Shown in pieces: positions 53,084 to 62,700 of a stretch of DNA of 64,000 nucleotides. The DNA is from Methanolinea sp. (GTDB lineage: Archaea > Halobacteriota > Methanomicrobia > Methanomicrobiales > Methanospirillaceae), in assembly GCA_018262855.1 (NCBI GenBank), contig JADFDO010000001.1, positions 62,001 to 126,000 on the forward strand, in the 5' to 3' direction. Both the position numbers and the translations under genes were made by a program. Each line of letters begins with the position of its first letter. Positions within the stretch are counted from its first letter, which is position 1. The notes beneath the pieces are model-generated. The model was not told the DNA's origin. It saw only the letters and a list, made by a program, of their open reading frames with translations, and did no database searches.

Positions 53084-54559
53084 ATGCCGTCCAGATCGCG
53101 CGATGATGCGTTATCCGAGGTCATCGGGTTTATTTTAATACTTGCACTCATCGCAGCGCTTGCCTCCCTCTATCTCACCTACGTCGTTCCTGCGCAGGGG
53201 AGGGAAGGGGAGATAAAACACATGGCTGGTATTAACGACCAGTTCCTTGGCTACAAGACGGCTATAGACTCCCTCTGGATCAATGATCAGACCAACGTTC
53301 CCATCTCCAGGACATTCACCCTAGGAACCATTACAGGAACAACCCAGGGCTCTTTCGTAGTACCTATATTCCAGCCTTACCCGTCAAGCGGGTCGATGGT
53401 GGTGAACGGAAGGGGGGAGACGATCACCATCAATGCTGATGCACTGGTGCAGGGATTCCCGGGAAGTGCGATGCCGGATTTAGATCCGGTATATTACAGA
53501 CCGAACCACATTTACATTCAGTTAATGACGACGAATACGTCAAAAGGAGGTGGAATTACCCTTAAACCAAATTATGGCAACTGGACTATTTCACTTAATC
53601 TTACAAGATTCATCACGCCTGACCAAGAGGCAACACAGAGTGGCGTTAAGCCTTTTCCGACTCCAACAAGTGCTTCATCCTCAATAAGCTGGACTGAATT
53701 TCAGACATGGATTAATAGCAACCTGAATAATGTTGGAGGTTGGATATCTAGCCTGAATGCCAGTATTTCATCATCAAGTAATACCAGTTCTTACATCACA
53801 ATGACAATGACAAAAAATAATAATTTAGTTTTTTCTGAACTCCCTATTGTCAAAAACGCACAGAATAATGTTTGGTACACAATTGACGTTGTGGATTCTT
53901 CATATGGAATTGAAAATGAATTGGTTTATCCATTCTCCATTTCGATTAGTAATGCAACGAGCAACTGGATAGCCTATCGCTACCCAGTATCGGTAGGATA
54001 TGTTCCAAAACAGATCACCCAATCCCACCAGATGGGTTCCCTGGAATTTCTTTCAAACAACAAATACTGGATACAGCAGAATTACTATTACCAGCAGGGG
54101 GGTGTCTTCCTCGCGCAGCCAAACGACGGGATGGTTACAAAAGTCCTCCCGCTCATCAGTATCACCAACCAGACCGGTATTCCTACTGTCCGGATTGTTG
54201 ACATCACTGTCAAAGGTTCCGGCAACATTGGCGGCACATCGCCAGTACAGGTCATTTCGAGACTCGATACAGTCCCTCAAAACATTTTCAATGGATATAC
54301 CCTCGCCAAGGGGATACCCAACGCAAAAAATGTTACTGTTACCCTGACTTTACAGGATACTGCCACGGCACAAATGTGGAACCAGACATTTGCCGGCATA
54401 AAAAGCACTGCCGGAGGGCAAAGCTGGATTATAAATACACAAAACGGGAAACTGGCAACTCTCACAATCGATCCGATTCCTTCTAGTCCCGACTATGATA
54501 TTATTCTCGATTATTCACAGGTCAATATGAGCGTTGAACTCCAGCCAGTTGCAATATGA
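53084..54559 (+). CDS. Large pilin-like secreted protein (archaeal type IV pilin N-terminus)
   Basis: 491 residues starting MPSRSRDDALSEVIGFILIL: a charged leader, the DA(L/V)SE(I/V)(L/I)G class III signal-type motif and a long hydrophobic helix, as in archaeal pilins. Processing by a PibD-type peptidase is predicted, none is in view. The rest (about 60-491) is a beta-rich extracytoplasmic region with many Thr/Ser/Asn and no recognised domain; its middle third is noticeably AT-rich. Overlaps the next pilin gene by 4 nt. Confidence 0.78.
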   Translation: MPSRSRDDALSEVIGFILILALIAALASLYLTYVVPAQGREGEIKHMAGINDQFLGYKTAIDSLWINDQTNVPISRTFTLGTITGTTQGSFVVPIFQPYPSSGSMVVNGRGETITINADALVQGFPGSAMPDLDPVYYRPNHIYIQLMTTNTSKGGGITLKPNYGNWTISLNLTRFITPDQEATQSGVKPFPTPTSASSSISWTEFQTWINSNLNNVGGWISSLNASISSSSNTSSYITMTMTKNNNLVFSELPIVKNAQNNVWYTIDVVDSSYGIENELVYPFSISISNATSNWIAYRYPVSVGYVPKQITQSHQMGSLEFLSNNKYWIQQNYYYQQGGVFLAQPNDGMVTKVLPLISITNQTGIPTVRIVDITVKGSGNIGGTSPVQVISRLDTVPQNIFNGYTLAKGIPNAKNVTVTLTLQDTATAQMWNQTFAGIKSTAGGQSWIINTQNGKLATLTIDPIPSSPDYDIILDYSQVNMSVELQPVAI

Positions 54560-54957
54560 AACCCTATACCTGTATTGAGGATGACGCTGTTTCAGAGATT
54601 CTTGGTGCTCTCCTCCTGATCGCTATTGTCAGCCTGGCGGTAAGTATAATCGCGGTCACCATCCTATCCAGTGTGGATACATCACAAACCCCCTCCCTGT
54701 CCATTGTTATCCTCAACAACAGTCAAAATATCTTAATATTCCACGACGGAGGAGACCCGCTCCCGGCAGGTTCATATCGCATTTACGTTGATGATATCGA
54801 CCGCACCAACCAACTCACACCGCCTGCCAGTTCAACACAATTCAAAGCGGGAACTGTTCTTTCCTATACAGGATCGACTTTCCCCAGGACGGTAATGGTA
54901 GTTGCAAGAAGTTCTGACGGAAAAGAGACTTTGCTCGCGCAAAAGTATTTTTCCTGA
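54556..54957 (+). CDS. Archaeal type IV pilin-like protein (DUF1628 type)
   Basis: 133 residues: charged leader, AVSEILGALLLIAIVS helix and a small extracellular head with the GGDPLPAGSYRI segment. The H.GGD.L pattern is shared with the three PKD proteins downstream, so they have a common origin in the pilin head. Probably a pilus or pseudopilus subunit. Follows the larger pilin by ATGA overlap. Confidence 0.8.
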   Translation: MKPYTCIEDDAVSEILGALLLIAIVSLAVSIIAVTILSSVDTSQTPSLSIVILNNSQNILIFHDGGDPLPAGSYRIYVDDIDRTNQLTPPASSTQFKAGTVLSYTGSTFPRTVMVVARSSDGKETLLAQKYFS

Positions 54958-55055
54958 TCCTTCCGTTCACTTCTTTCATCAAAGGATAGGAAAGACCCTT
55001 ACCTATATCAATACGATGAATAGACTATTTTGCAGTGTGTTGGGGGTACTCCACA

Positions 55056-56756
55056 ATGTCGAAGGATGACCATCAAGACCTTGCTGTTTCCGAATTAATA
55101 GGAGCAATATTACTGGTCGGTCTGGTGATTACCGCCCTTGCAATAGTTGCCGTTCTTTTACTCTCGAATCCCCCGCCTGAAGAAGTACCGCAATTGAATG
55201 CCCTCGCAGGGAATACTTCTGATTCCATCTTGCTCTATCATACTGGTGGAGATGAACTGAAAGAGGAGCAGACGCTTATCCGGATTAATAATAATCAGGA
55301 TCCTGTTCCTCATTCCATGATTTATATGAAATTGGACGATGGAACAATTGAAAGTGAATCGTGGGATGTGACAAAAACAGCATGGACTGTCGGAAAGACA
55401 CTCGTCATTCCATCCGGGACCGCACCACAGAGTATTTCTGTTGTGTATCAGGGAGCCACATCACAAAACCTTATCCTCTTTACCTCGTTTATCCCTGGCA
55501 GTGGAATCACAATCCCGATGACGACAGGCACAACCGGAACCACGACCACCACAGTAACAACCACAGCGACTACTACCATACCAACAACGAATGCAACAAC
55601 CCCAACGACCACCTCCCCAACGCCGACACCTACTCCCACATGTGGCACCATATCAGGTTATAAATGGAATGATACCAATGGCAACGGCATACGGGACTCA
55701 GCAGAACCTGGATTGTCAGGTTGGACCATAAAAGCCTCTGAATGCATCCAGGGGAATTGCAATACCCTTGGAATCGCTGTGTCAACAGTCACGAATGCAA
55801 GCGGGTATTACATCTTTAGCGGGCTTACGTATCAACCGTCCACATGGTACAGGGTGCAGGAAACCCTGCAGACGGGATGGACTGCTACCTCTCCATCAGG
55901 GGGTTATAAAGACATAAAACTGGAACCTCCAGGTTCTGGAGGACAACCGGCCAAATGCTACGAATCGAACATGAATTTTGGAAACAGAGCGGTGCCCCCC
56001 CCGACAGCAAATTTCCAGGGCGCTCCCACGACCGGTGCTGCCCCATTACAGGTACAATTCACTGACAGCTCAACAGGGAATCCAACCCAGTGGCAGTGGG
56101 ATATCAATAATGATGGTGTTATCGATTACACGGTCCAGAATCCATCACATACCTATACCACTGCAGGAATATATTCAGTAAGACTAATGGTGACAGGAGC
56201 CGGAGGATCAAATACACTCATCAGGACCAATTATATCACTGTAACTACTCCCCAGACAACAAATATTTACCTTAATGCCAATAAGGATAGTGCCCTTCAG
56301 TCGGGAGGATATATTCAGTTCCGTGTAACAGGTCCCTATTCCTACATCAGACATGGGAGTACTTATTATGCCCTTAATAACGGGGATATTGTAAAATTGG
56401 AGATCACAAATGATGGCACTGGGAATATTTACGCGACCTCGAATACTATCAATGATTTCAGGTTTTCTAACGTAAAATTATCGATAAACGGGAATGACAA
56501 GGGTCCAAGAGATATCGGCGGTGGTGATATCTGGATAAGCAGTTACGATTCTTATCTTTCCACCCTCGTTCTCAATGTTCCCACTCATAATTCATGGACA
56601 CAATTGTTGGTAAATGGAGTGTGGATAATATACGGTGAAGATAGCAGGGAAATCCAGATACTCAACTTACGCCCTGATACATTTGGTGTTATGAATCTGA
56701 ATTCAAGGACTGATACGTTCTACAACGGTGGAGCAACAGGGTATCAATTGATCTGA
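55056..56756 (+). CDS. Pilin-headed adhesin with SdrD-B-like and PKD domains and a shared C-terminal domain
   Basis: 566 residues. Order: pilin-type N-terminus (AVSELIGAILL), GGDEL head, Thr/Pro linker (about 155-205), an SdrD B-like domain (GYKWNDTNGNGIRDSAEPGL, ligand-stabilised beta fold), a PKD domain (APLQVQFTDSSTGNPTQW) and a C-terminal domain (about 56263-56753) of no recognised family. ATG 55056 is used because it yields the normal leader and has GGGGGT upstream; an earlier in-frame codon adds 7 residues. Likely a cell-surface adhesin anchored through its helix. Confidence 0.8.
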   Translation: MSKDDHQDLAVSELIGAILLVGLVITALAIVAVLLLSNPPPEEVPQLNALAGNTSDSILLYHTGGDELKEEQTLIRINNNQDPVPHSMIYMKLDDGTIESESWDVTKTAWTVGKTLVIPSGTAPQSISVVYQGATSQNLILFTSFIPGSGITIPMTTGTTGTTTTTVTTTATTTIPTTNATTPTTTSPTPTPTPTCGTISGYKWNDTNGNGIRDSAEPGLSGWTIKASECIQGNCNTLGIAVSTVTNASGYYIFSGLTYQPSTWYRVQETLQTGWTATSPSGGYKDIKLEPPGSGGQPAKCYESNMNFGNRAVPPPTANFQGAPTTGAAPLQVQFTDSSTGNPTQWQWDINNDGVIDYTVQNPSHTYTTAGIYSVRLMVTGAGGSNTLIRTNYITVTTPQTTNIYLNANKDSALQSGGYIQFRVTGPYSYIRHGSTYYALNNGDIVKLEITNDGTGNIYATSNTINDFRFSNVKLSINGNDKGPRDIGGGDIWISSYDSYLSTLVLNVPTHNSWTQLLVNGVWIIYGEDSREIQILNLRPDTFGVMNLNSRTDTFYNGGATGYQLI

Positions 56757-56780
56757 TCCCACCTCTTTTATCCCCTGAAT

Positions 56781-58010
56781 ATGACCTTATCCGAATTCCA
56801 ACGGACGGCAATCATCGCGGTGCTCTTTGTCATCGGAATAGTGACGCTTGCATTCCTTGGGATCTCACTCTTTACGGCACCACAATCCCACACCACAACC
56901 CAGTTCAACGTAACCACCACAGAAAACCGGATCATCATCACCCACACCGGCGGAGAACCACTCAAGTGTGAGCTTCTCACCTTCCACCTGAATGGAAAAG
57001 AGATTGACACTCCTTCTGGCAGTCTCACGAGTTGTCCATGGTCCATCGGGAACACTGTCGAGATCCCCTATGTCCCATCCGGTATCATCCAGACGATCAG
57101 GATATTCTATCACGAAGAGAAAGGTCCTGTTGAACTATTCTTTGCGGAGATCGAGCCAGAAACACCGATTCCCATCATGACCGAAACCCAGGCACCAACT
57201 CCAACGACGGTACATCCCACACTGATCGCAACACCGACCCACATTCCAATCCAGGGAAGCCCCGTTGCCTCGTTCGACGCGAGCCCAAGGATCGGCCCGG
57301 TTCCCTTTACTGTTCGGTTTATTGATTCCTCATCGGGGGTCCCGGAAGAATGGGCATGGTTGTTCGGTGATGGAGCAACGTCTACGGTTCAGAACCCGGA
57401 ACACACCTACACCCGTGAAGGCAGTTACCCGGTAAGCCTGACGGTGAAAAACGGGTTCGGAGTGCACACTCGTATCAGCCAGGGCTATGTCACTGTGACT
57501 CCTGCAGAAGCAAAGGACCTTGCCCTTGAGGCCGGGCTCAATAGTGCTATCTCCCCGGGAGGCTTCATTGAATTCTCGGTCGCTCAGCCTGGTTCTTCCA
57601 TTAAGATCGGCGGACAGGCCATCAATCTCATCCAGGGAGACCGGATCAGGCTTGTTCTGGACAGCGGAGGGAGGGGGAAAATTTCGATTCGCAACGGTGC
57701 GATCCTCGCCTTTTCATTCGACAGGGTTGCAATGATGGTGAACGGGAAAGAGACTATCTCTGGCACAGTGAGGGAGATTAACATCAGGGGATATGATGAC
57801 GTTCTCTCGACCCTCGACCTGGTGGTGGAGAGAGGAGATGGGGATTTGAAGATCCTTGAACGCGGGGTGCCGGTCGACCCCTCGATCTATGATTCAGGCA
57901 TAGTATTGAGATCGCTCCGCCCTGACAGTTCGGGAACCATGACTCTTGACTGTTCCGGGCCGGCAAGGACTGCGTTCCAGGGATGTGTCACCTCCTACGA
58001 CCCACTTTGA
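56781..58010 (+). CDS. Membrane-anchored PKD-domain surface protein, paralogue
   Basis: 409 residues: an N-terminal helix (MTLSEFQRTAIIAVLFVIGIV) without the AVSE pilin motif, the GGEPLKCELLTF head, a short Pro/Thr linker, one PKD domain (PFTVRFIDSSSGVPEEWAWLFGDGA) and the same C-terminal domain (about 57512-58007). Starts 24 nt after the previous gene, so part of the same transcript. The lost processing motif suggests it stays membrane-bound. Confidence 0.78.
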   Translation: MTLSEFQRTAIIAVLFVIGIVTLAFLGISLFTAPQSHTTTQFNVTTTENRIIITHTGGEPLKCELLTFHLNGKEIDTPSGSLTSCPWSIGNTVEIPYVPSGIIQTIRIFYHEEKGPVELFFAEIEPETPIPIMTETQAPTPTTVHPTLIATPTHIPIQGSPVASFDASPRIGPVPFTVRFIDSSSGVPEEWAWLFGDGATSTVQNPEHTYTREGSYPVSLTVKNGFGVHTRISQGYVTVTPAEAKDLALEAGLNSAISPGGFIEFSVAQPGSSIKIGGQAINLIQGDRIRLVLDSGGRGKISIRNGAILAFSFDRVAMMVNGKETISGTVREINIRGYDDVLSTLDLVVERGDGDLKILERGVPVDPSIYDSGIVLRSLRPDSSGTMTLDCSGPARTAFQGCVTSYDPL

Positions 58011-58144
58011 TTGATCATCTTTTTCCCGGAATCCAGCGGGCTTTCTTTAACAACATTGGTCCGGAAGATGGGTCCTTTCATGCATTCCCGCAGAAAACAT
58101 GCCGTTTTCGGGGATAGATTGATATAGGGTCAGGAGAGATGAAA

Positions 58145-58152
58145 TTTAAATA
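58145..58152 (+). promoter_or_regulatory. TATA box of the two-PKD gene
   Basis: TTTAAATA within a 208-bp gap; start site near 58177, with GGAG ahead of the ATG at 58219. This gene can be transcribed apart from the upstream cluster. Confidence 0.5.
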
Positions 58153-58218
58153 CCAGATCAGAGAAGGCCAATTGGCCCCCCCTGTGAAGGATCGAGTGAA
58201 TTTTTCGAGTGGAGCAGA

Positions 58219-59742
58219 ATGGATCGGGAATCGGCAATCTCCAGGAATATCATACTGGCTCTGGTGGCAGCGGTGGTGATCATCATCGCCGTCATGGTAA
58301 TGGTGATGATCTTCTTCCCACCCCAGCCGGATATCGTGCCCCAGTTTCAAGCCAACATCGAACGGTCAGGAAACGTCGTCTACCTCTATCATGATGGAGG
58401 GGATGCCCTCCAGAAGGGGAGTACCTTTGTAAAGATCAATGGACAGGAGATCCCTGCATCGTCCATCTCCTTCCTCCACGCCCAGGACTGGCCCTGGACA
58501 CCGGGGAAGACCCTCCGCATCCAGTATGACGGGGCTGGGGTCCCTGCCCTTGTGCAGGTGATCTACAGGGGAGCGAAGGGAGAGATGCTCGTCTTCTCTG
58601 ACGAGACGGCCTCGGTACAGGAGACCCCAATCCCAATCTCCACGGTCACGTCTCCGGTCGTAACTGTAACAGCCGGCGGAACTGCCGTCGTGATTGCCCC
58701 CACCACGTCAGCAGCGGTTGCGACAATCCCGGCCGGTCCGGTTGCCCCGCAGCCACCAAAGGCAGGTTTCACCGCTGATCCGCGGGCAGGTCAGCTGCCG
58801 CTGACGGTCCAGTTCATTGACACGAGCAGCGGTGCCCCGACATCATGGCAATGGAACTTCGGTGACGGGGGAACCTCTACCGAACAGTCACCGGTCTACA
58901 CATACAAGGCGGCAGGGTCGTACCCTGTCTCTCTCACGGTACGGAACCTGTATGGAACAAGTCAGAAGAGCGAGGTGAACTTCATCTCGGCCGGAACCCT
59001 CCCGTCAGCCCAGTTCACGGCGGCACCTTCCGAAGGGACTGTTCCTCTCGTGGTTCAGTTCAATGACCTCTCCGCAGGCATTCCCACAAGCTACACCTGG
59101 GATTTCGGTGACGGGACTGCCTCCAACGAGAAGGCCCCGGTCCATACCTATACAAAAGCCGGGGTATATGACGTGGCATTGACCGTCGGAAACCAGTATG
59201 GGTACAATACACGAATCCAGAGTACAGCAGTGAAGGTTACTGCCCCAGAGATGGCGGAGATCTACTTAACAGGGAGCAGAATGGGCACCGTGCTGCCCGG
59301 GTATCTCCAGTTCATTGTGACCGGCGAAGGTGCATGGATAAAGGTTGCCGGATCCACGTATTCCTTCTCACGCGGGGACACCGTTCAGATCTTTGTCGAT
59401 GACACAGACAATGGTGTGATTGATGTGAACGCCCTCGGAATCACAGATTTCCGTTTCGATGCAGTCAGGATGTACGTCAATGGAAACCTGGTCCGGAGCG
59501 GCCTTGCAGGGGGTATCAACGTTCCATCATATGCAGGACTCCGGACGACCCTCTCCCTCGTAATACCGCCGGGTGATTCGACCACAGTCCTGTTCGTGAA
59601 TGGAGGCAGGATCCTCCCATCAGCATCACAGCAGATGACTGTGAAAAACATCGGAGAATTCACCCCCGGTCACATGAGCCTCGTGGTCAAGCAGAGTTCC
59701 CTTGCATTCAAGGGCGGTGCTGAATCCTTCACGTATACCTAA
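58219..59742 (+). CDS. Membrane-anchored surface protein with two PKD domains, paralogue
   Basis: 507 residues: N-terminal helix (NIILALVAAVVIIIAVM), GGDALQKGSTFVKI head, Thr/Val/Pro linker, two PKD domains in tandem (QFIDTSSGAPTSWQWNFGDG and QFNDLSAGIPTSYTWDFGDG) and the shared C-terminal domain (about 59257-59739). The two PKDs are closely related, so one arose by duplication. Own promoter upstream and palindromic terminator downstream. Confidence 0.8.
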   Translation: MDRESAISRNIILALVAAVVIIIAVMVMVMIFFPPQPDIVPQFQANIERSGNVVYLYHDGGDALQKGSTFVKINGQEIPASSISFLHAQDWPWTPGKTLRIQYDGAGVPALVQVIYRGAKGEMLVFSDETASVQETPIPISTVTSPVVTVTAGGTAVVIAPTTSAAVATIPAGPVAPQPPKAGFTADPRAGQLPLTVQFIDTSSGAPTSWQWNFGDGGTSTEQSPVYTYKAAGSYPVSLTVRNLYGTSQKSEVNFISAGTLPSAQFTAAPSEGTVPLVVQFNDLSAGIPTSYTWDFGDGTASNEKAPVHTYTKAGVYDVALTVGNQYGYNTRIQSTAVKVTAPEMAEIYLTGSRMGTVLPGYLQFIVTGEGAWIKVAGSTYSFSRGDTVQIFVDDTDNGVIDVNALGITDFRFDAVRMYVNGNLVRSGLAGGINVPSYAGLRTTLSLVIPPGDSTTVLFVNGGRILPSASQQMTVKNIGEFTPGHMSLVVKQSSLAFKGGAESFTYT

Positions 59743-59761
59743 AAGGACCGGACAATAGACT

Positions 59762-59783
59762 CCGGAAAAAATATTTTTCCCGG
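59762..59783. terminator. Bidirectional terminator between convergent genes
   Basis: A near-perfect 22-bp palindrome: CCGG at both ends enclosing A-rich then T-rich halves. It lies in the 52-bp gap between the PKD gene (plus) and the TPR gene (minus), so a T run is offered in each direction. Confidence 0.6.
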
Positions 59784-59794
59784 GTTGGGGGGAA

Positions 59795-62700
59795 TCAATG
59801 TCCTCTCAGTGAGAGGTCGCGGAGTCTTTGGGATACGAAATCGACAAGTTCCTTTGATTCGTGCCGGGCGGACCGGAGGAACCCCTCATATGCTGATCTC
59901 GCATCGTCAATTCGGGAGAGTTTCTCGCAGGCCAGCGCTTTGTTCAGGTAAGCCCTCGCATAATCCCGGTGGATCGAGAGGGCACGATCGAACTCGCGTA
60001 TAGAATCTTCGCTCTGGTTGCGGTTATAATAGATATTACCCATGTTGTAATATGCCTCGGCAAGATCCGGTTTCAGCTCGACCGATCTCCTGAAGTCAGC
60101 GATAGCTTCTTCAGTAAGGCCTTTCTTGCCATACTCGATTCCACGGTTATAATATGCCGTGGGATTGTCTGGATTGATCTCGATTGCCCGGGTAAAATCG
60201 GCAATAGCCTCGTTATACATCCCCTTTGCCGCATATGCATTTCCGCGGTTATTCCAGGCTTTCTCATTCCGCGGGGCGTACTCGATGGTCTTCGTATAAT
60301 CAGCAATAGCCTCTTCAAGGCGCTCCACTCTCTGGTATGCCACGCCACGGTTGTAATAGGCCTCAGCAAGATCCGGTTTAATCTCGATGGCCCGGGAGAA
60401 GTCTTCCATCGCCTGATCAATCAGTCCCTTCTTCCCGTACTCGATCCCGCGGTTATAATATGCGGTTGGGCTGTGGGGATTGAGTGTAATCACCCTTGAA
60501 AAGTCTGCAATAGCCAGATCGATGAGGCCCTTCCCTGCGTGCGCATTCCCCCGGTTATTGTAGGCTTTCTCGTTGTCAGGCTGCAACTCCAGCGCTCTCG
60601 TGTAATCCGCGACAGCTTCGTCGAGCTTTCCCTGCTTGTGGAAAGCAACCCCGCGGTTGTAGTATGCCTCACCGAGATCGGGTTTCAGGGATATCGCCTC
60701 TCCGAGATCGGCGACAGCCTGATCGAGCATCCCCCTCTCCCCATATTCTATTCCCCTGTTATAGTAGGCGGTTGCATTGGCGGGATTCAGCTCTATTGCC
60801 CTGGAAAAATCTGCAACTGCCTCGTTGAATTTACCAAGCCCTGCGAACCCGTTTCCCCGGTTATTGTAGGCTTTTTCATTGCCGGGATTGATCAGGATAG
60901 CATGGGTGAAGTCTTCGATTGCTGCCTCGGTCATTCCCATCCTGTCATGGATAAGGCCCATTGTATAGAAGAGGGAATCATCTCGAGGTTTGAGTTCAAT
61001 TGCCTTGGAGAGATCAGAGACAGCCTCTTCATATCTGCCGATCTGGCTGTATTCGGCAGCACGGGCAATATAGGCATCACCCGAGTCAGGCTTCAGGTCG
61101 AGAGCTCTCGAGAGGTCATCCACAGCCTCGCGTGACTTCCCTGCCTGGCCAAAGATCTGCGCACGGTGGAACAATGCATGGAAATTTCCGGAATCTATCT
61201 CGAGCGCATGGGAGAGGTCAGCAATTGCTTCATCGGTCCGATGAAGTGAAGAAAGTGCAAGCCCACGACACAAATATGCATCCACATTCACAGGGTTCAA
61301 TGCGATCGCATGCGTGTAGTCGGCGATTGCCTGTTCATTCCGTCCTTCCTGGCAGTGGAGCGAAGCCCTCTTGAGATAGGCTTCGTGGTATCCGGGATCG
61401 AGTTCTATCGCCCTGTTAAAATCTGAGAGGGCATCATCCTTCCTCCCTGCCCGTATGTACAGAATCCCTCGGGAGAAGTATGGCTCCTTACTGGCCGGAT
61501 TATGAGAGAGTGCTGCGGAATAATCAGCGAGAGCCTGGTCTAAAAGATTATTTTTCTCATATTCCTTTGCCCTGCAGAGAAGAACCTCGATATACCCCGG
61601 TTTAATCTCGAGAGCCCTGGTATAGTCTCTCATAGCCATATCGGAGAGGCCTAGACGCGAAAACTCCCGGCCCCGGTAGTACAGTGCCTCCGGGTATCCG
61701 GGATTGATCTCAAGGGCTTTGGTATATTCAGATATCGCCTTATCCGACATCCCGGCTTCCTGGTATTTGTGCCCCCGCATGAGGCATGCCTCGGCATATT
61801 GGGGATTGATCTTAAGCGCGCTCGTGTAATCGTTTATTGCCTCTTCAACTTTTCCGGTGCGATCATACTCATTTCCCCTGTTATAATAGGCTTCGATGAA
61901 CCCGGGATCAATATCGATCGCCCGTGAATAATCGTCGATCGCCTTTTCTGAGGCGCCGAGCCTTGAATATTCAAGCCCCCTCGCATTATATAGCTCAGGA
62001 TCATCCGGGGCCTGTGCGATCTCCCTTGTGAGATTGAGTATGGCCAGATCCTGGGTTCCCTCATCATCAATATCCGGGGTGTCGCCTTTACTTTCAGGAG
62101 CCTTCTCTTCCCTGGTGACTACTGGGACTCCTCTCGCCGGGGTGGATGCCTCACCGCCAGCAGGGAGAGAATTCCCGGTGATCTCAGAGAAGATATCGAT
62201 GGCACGTGAAAATTCTGCAATTGCCTCATCATACTTTCCAAGCCGGTTGTAGAGGACCCCCCTGTTGTTGTACGCCTCGACGAACCTCGGATTTATCTCG
62301 AGAGCTTTTGCATAATGTTCAAGCGATGCGTCGATGAGCCCGAGATTGCTGTATTCCACACCTAGGTTATTGTATGCTTCGGCGAAGTGCGGGTCCTTTT
62401 CAACACATGCAAGGTAATCTGCGATGGACTGCTCGGTCTGCCCCATTTTTCCAAGCACTATTCCCCGGTTGTAAAGGATATCGGTATTCCCTGGATCTAT
62501 CTCAAGGGCCTTGGTGTAATCTGCAACCGCATCATCATACTTGCCGAGCCGCGAAAATTCGAGCCCTCTGTTGAACAGGGATTCGGTGGAGAGAGGATCA
62601 ATCTCGAATGCACGTGAATATTCTGCGATAGCTTCGTCGTGCTGGCCTTTTCTCCCAAAGATAACCCCCCGGTTGTTATGTGCTGCAGCATAGTTGGGAT

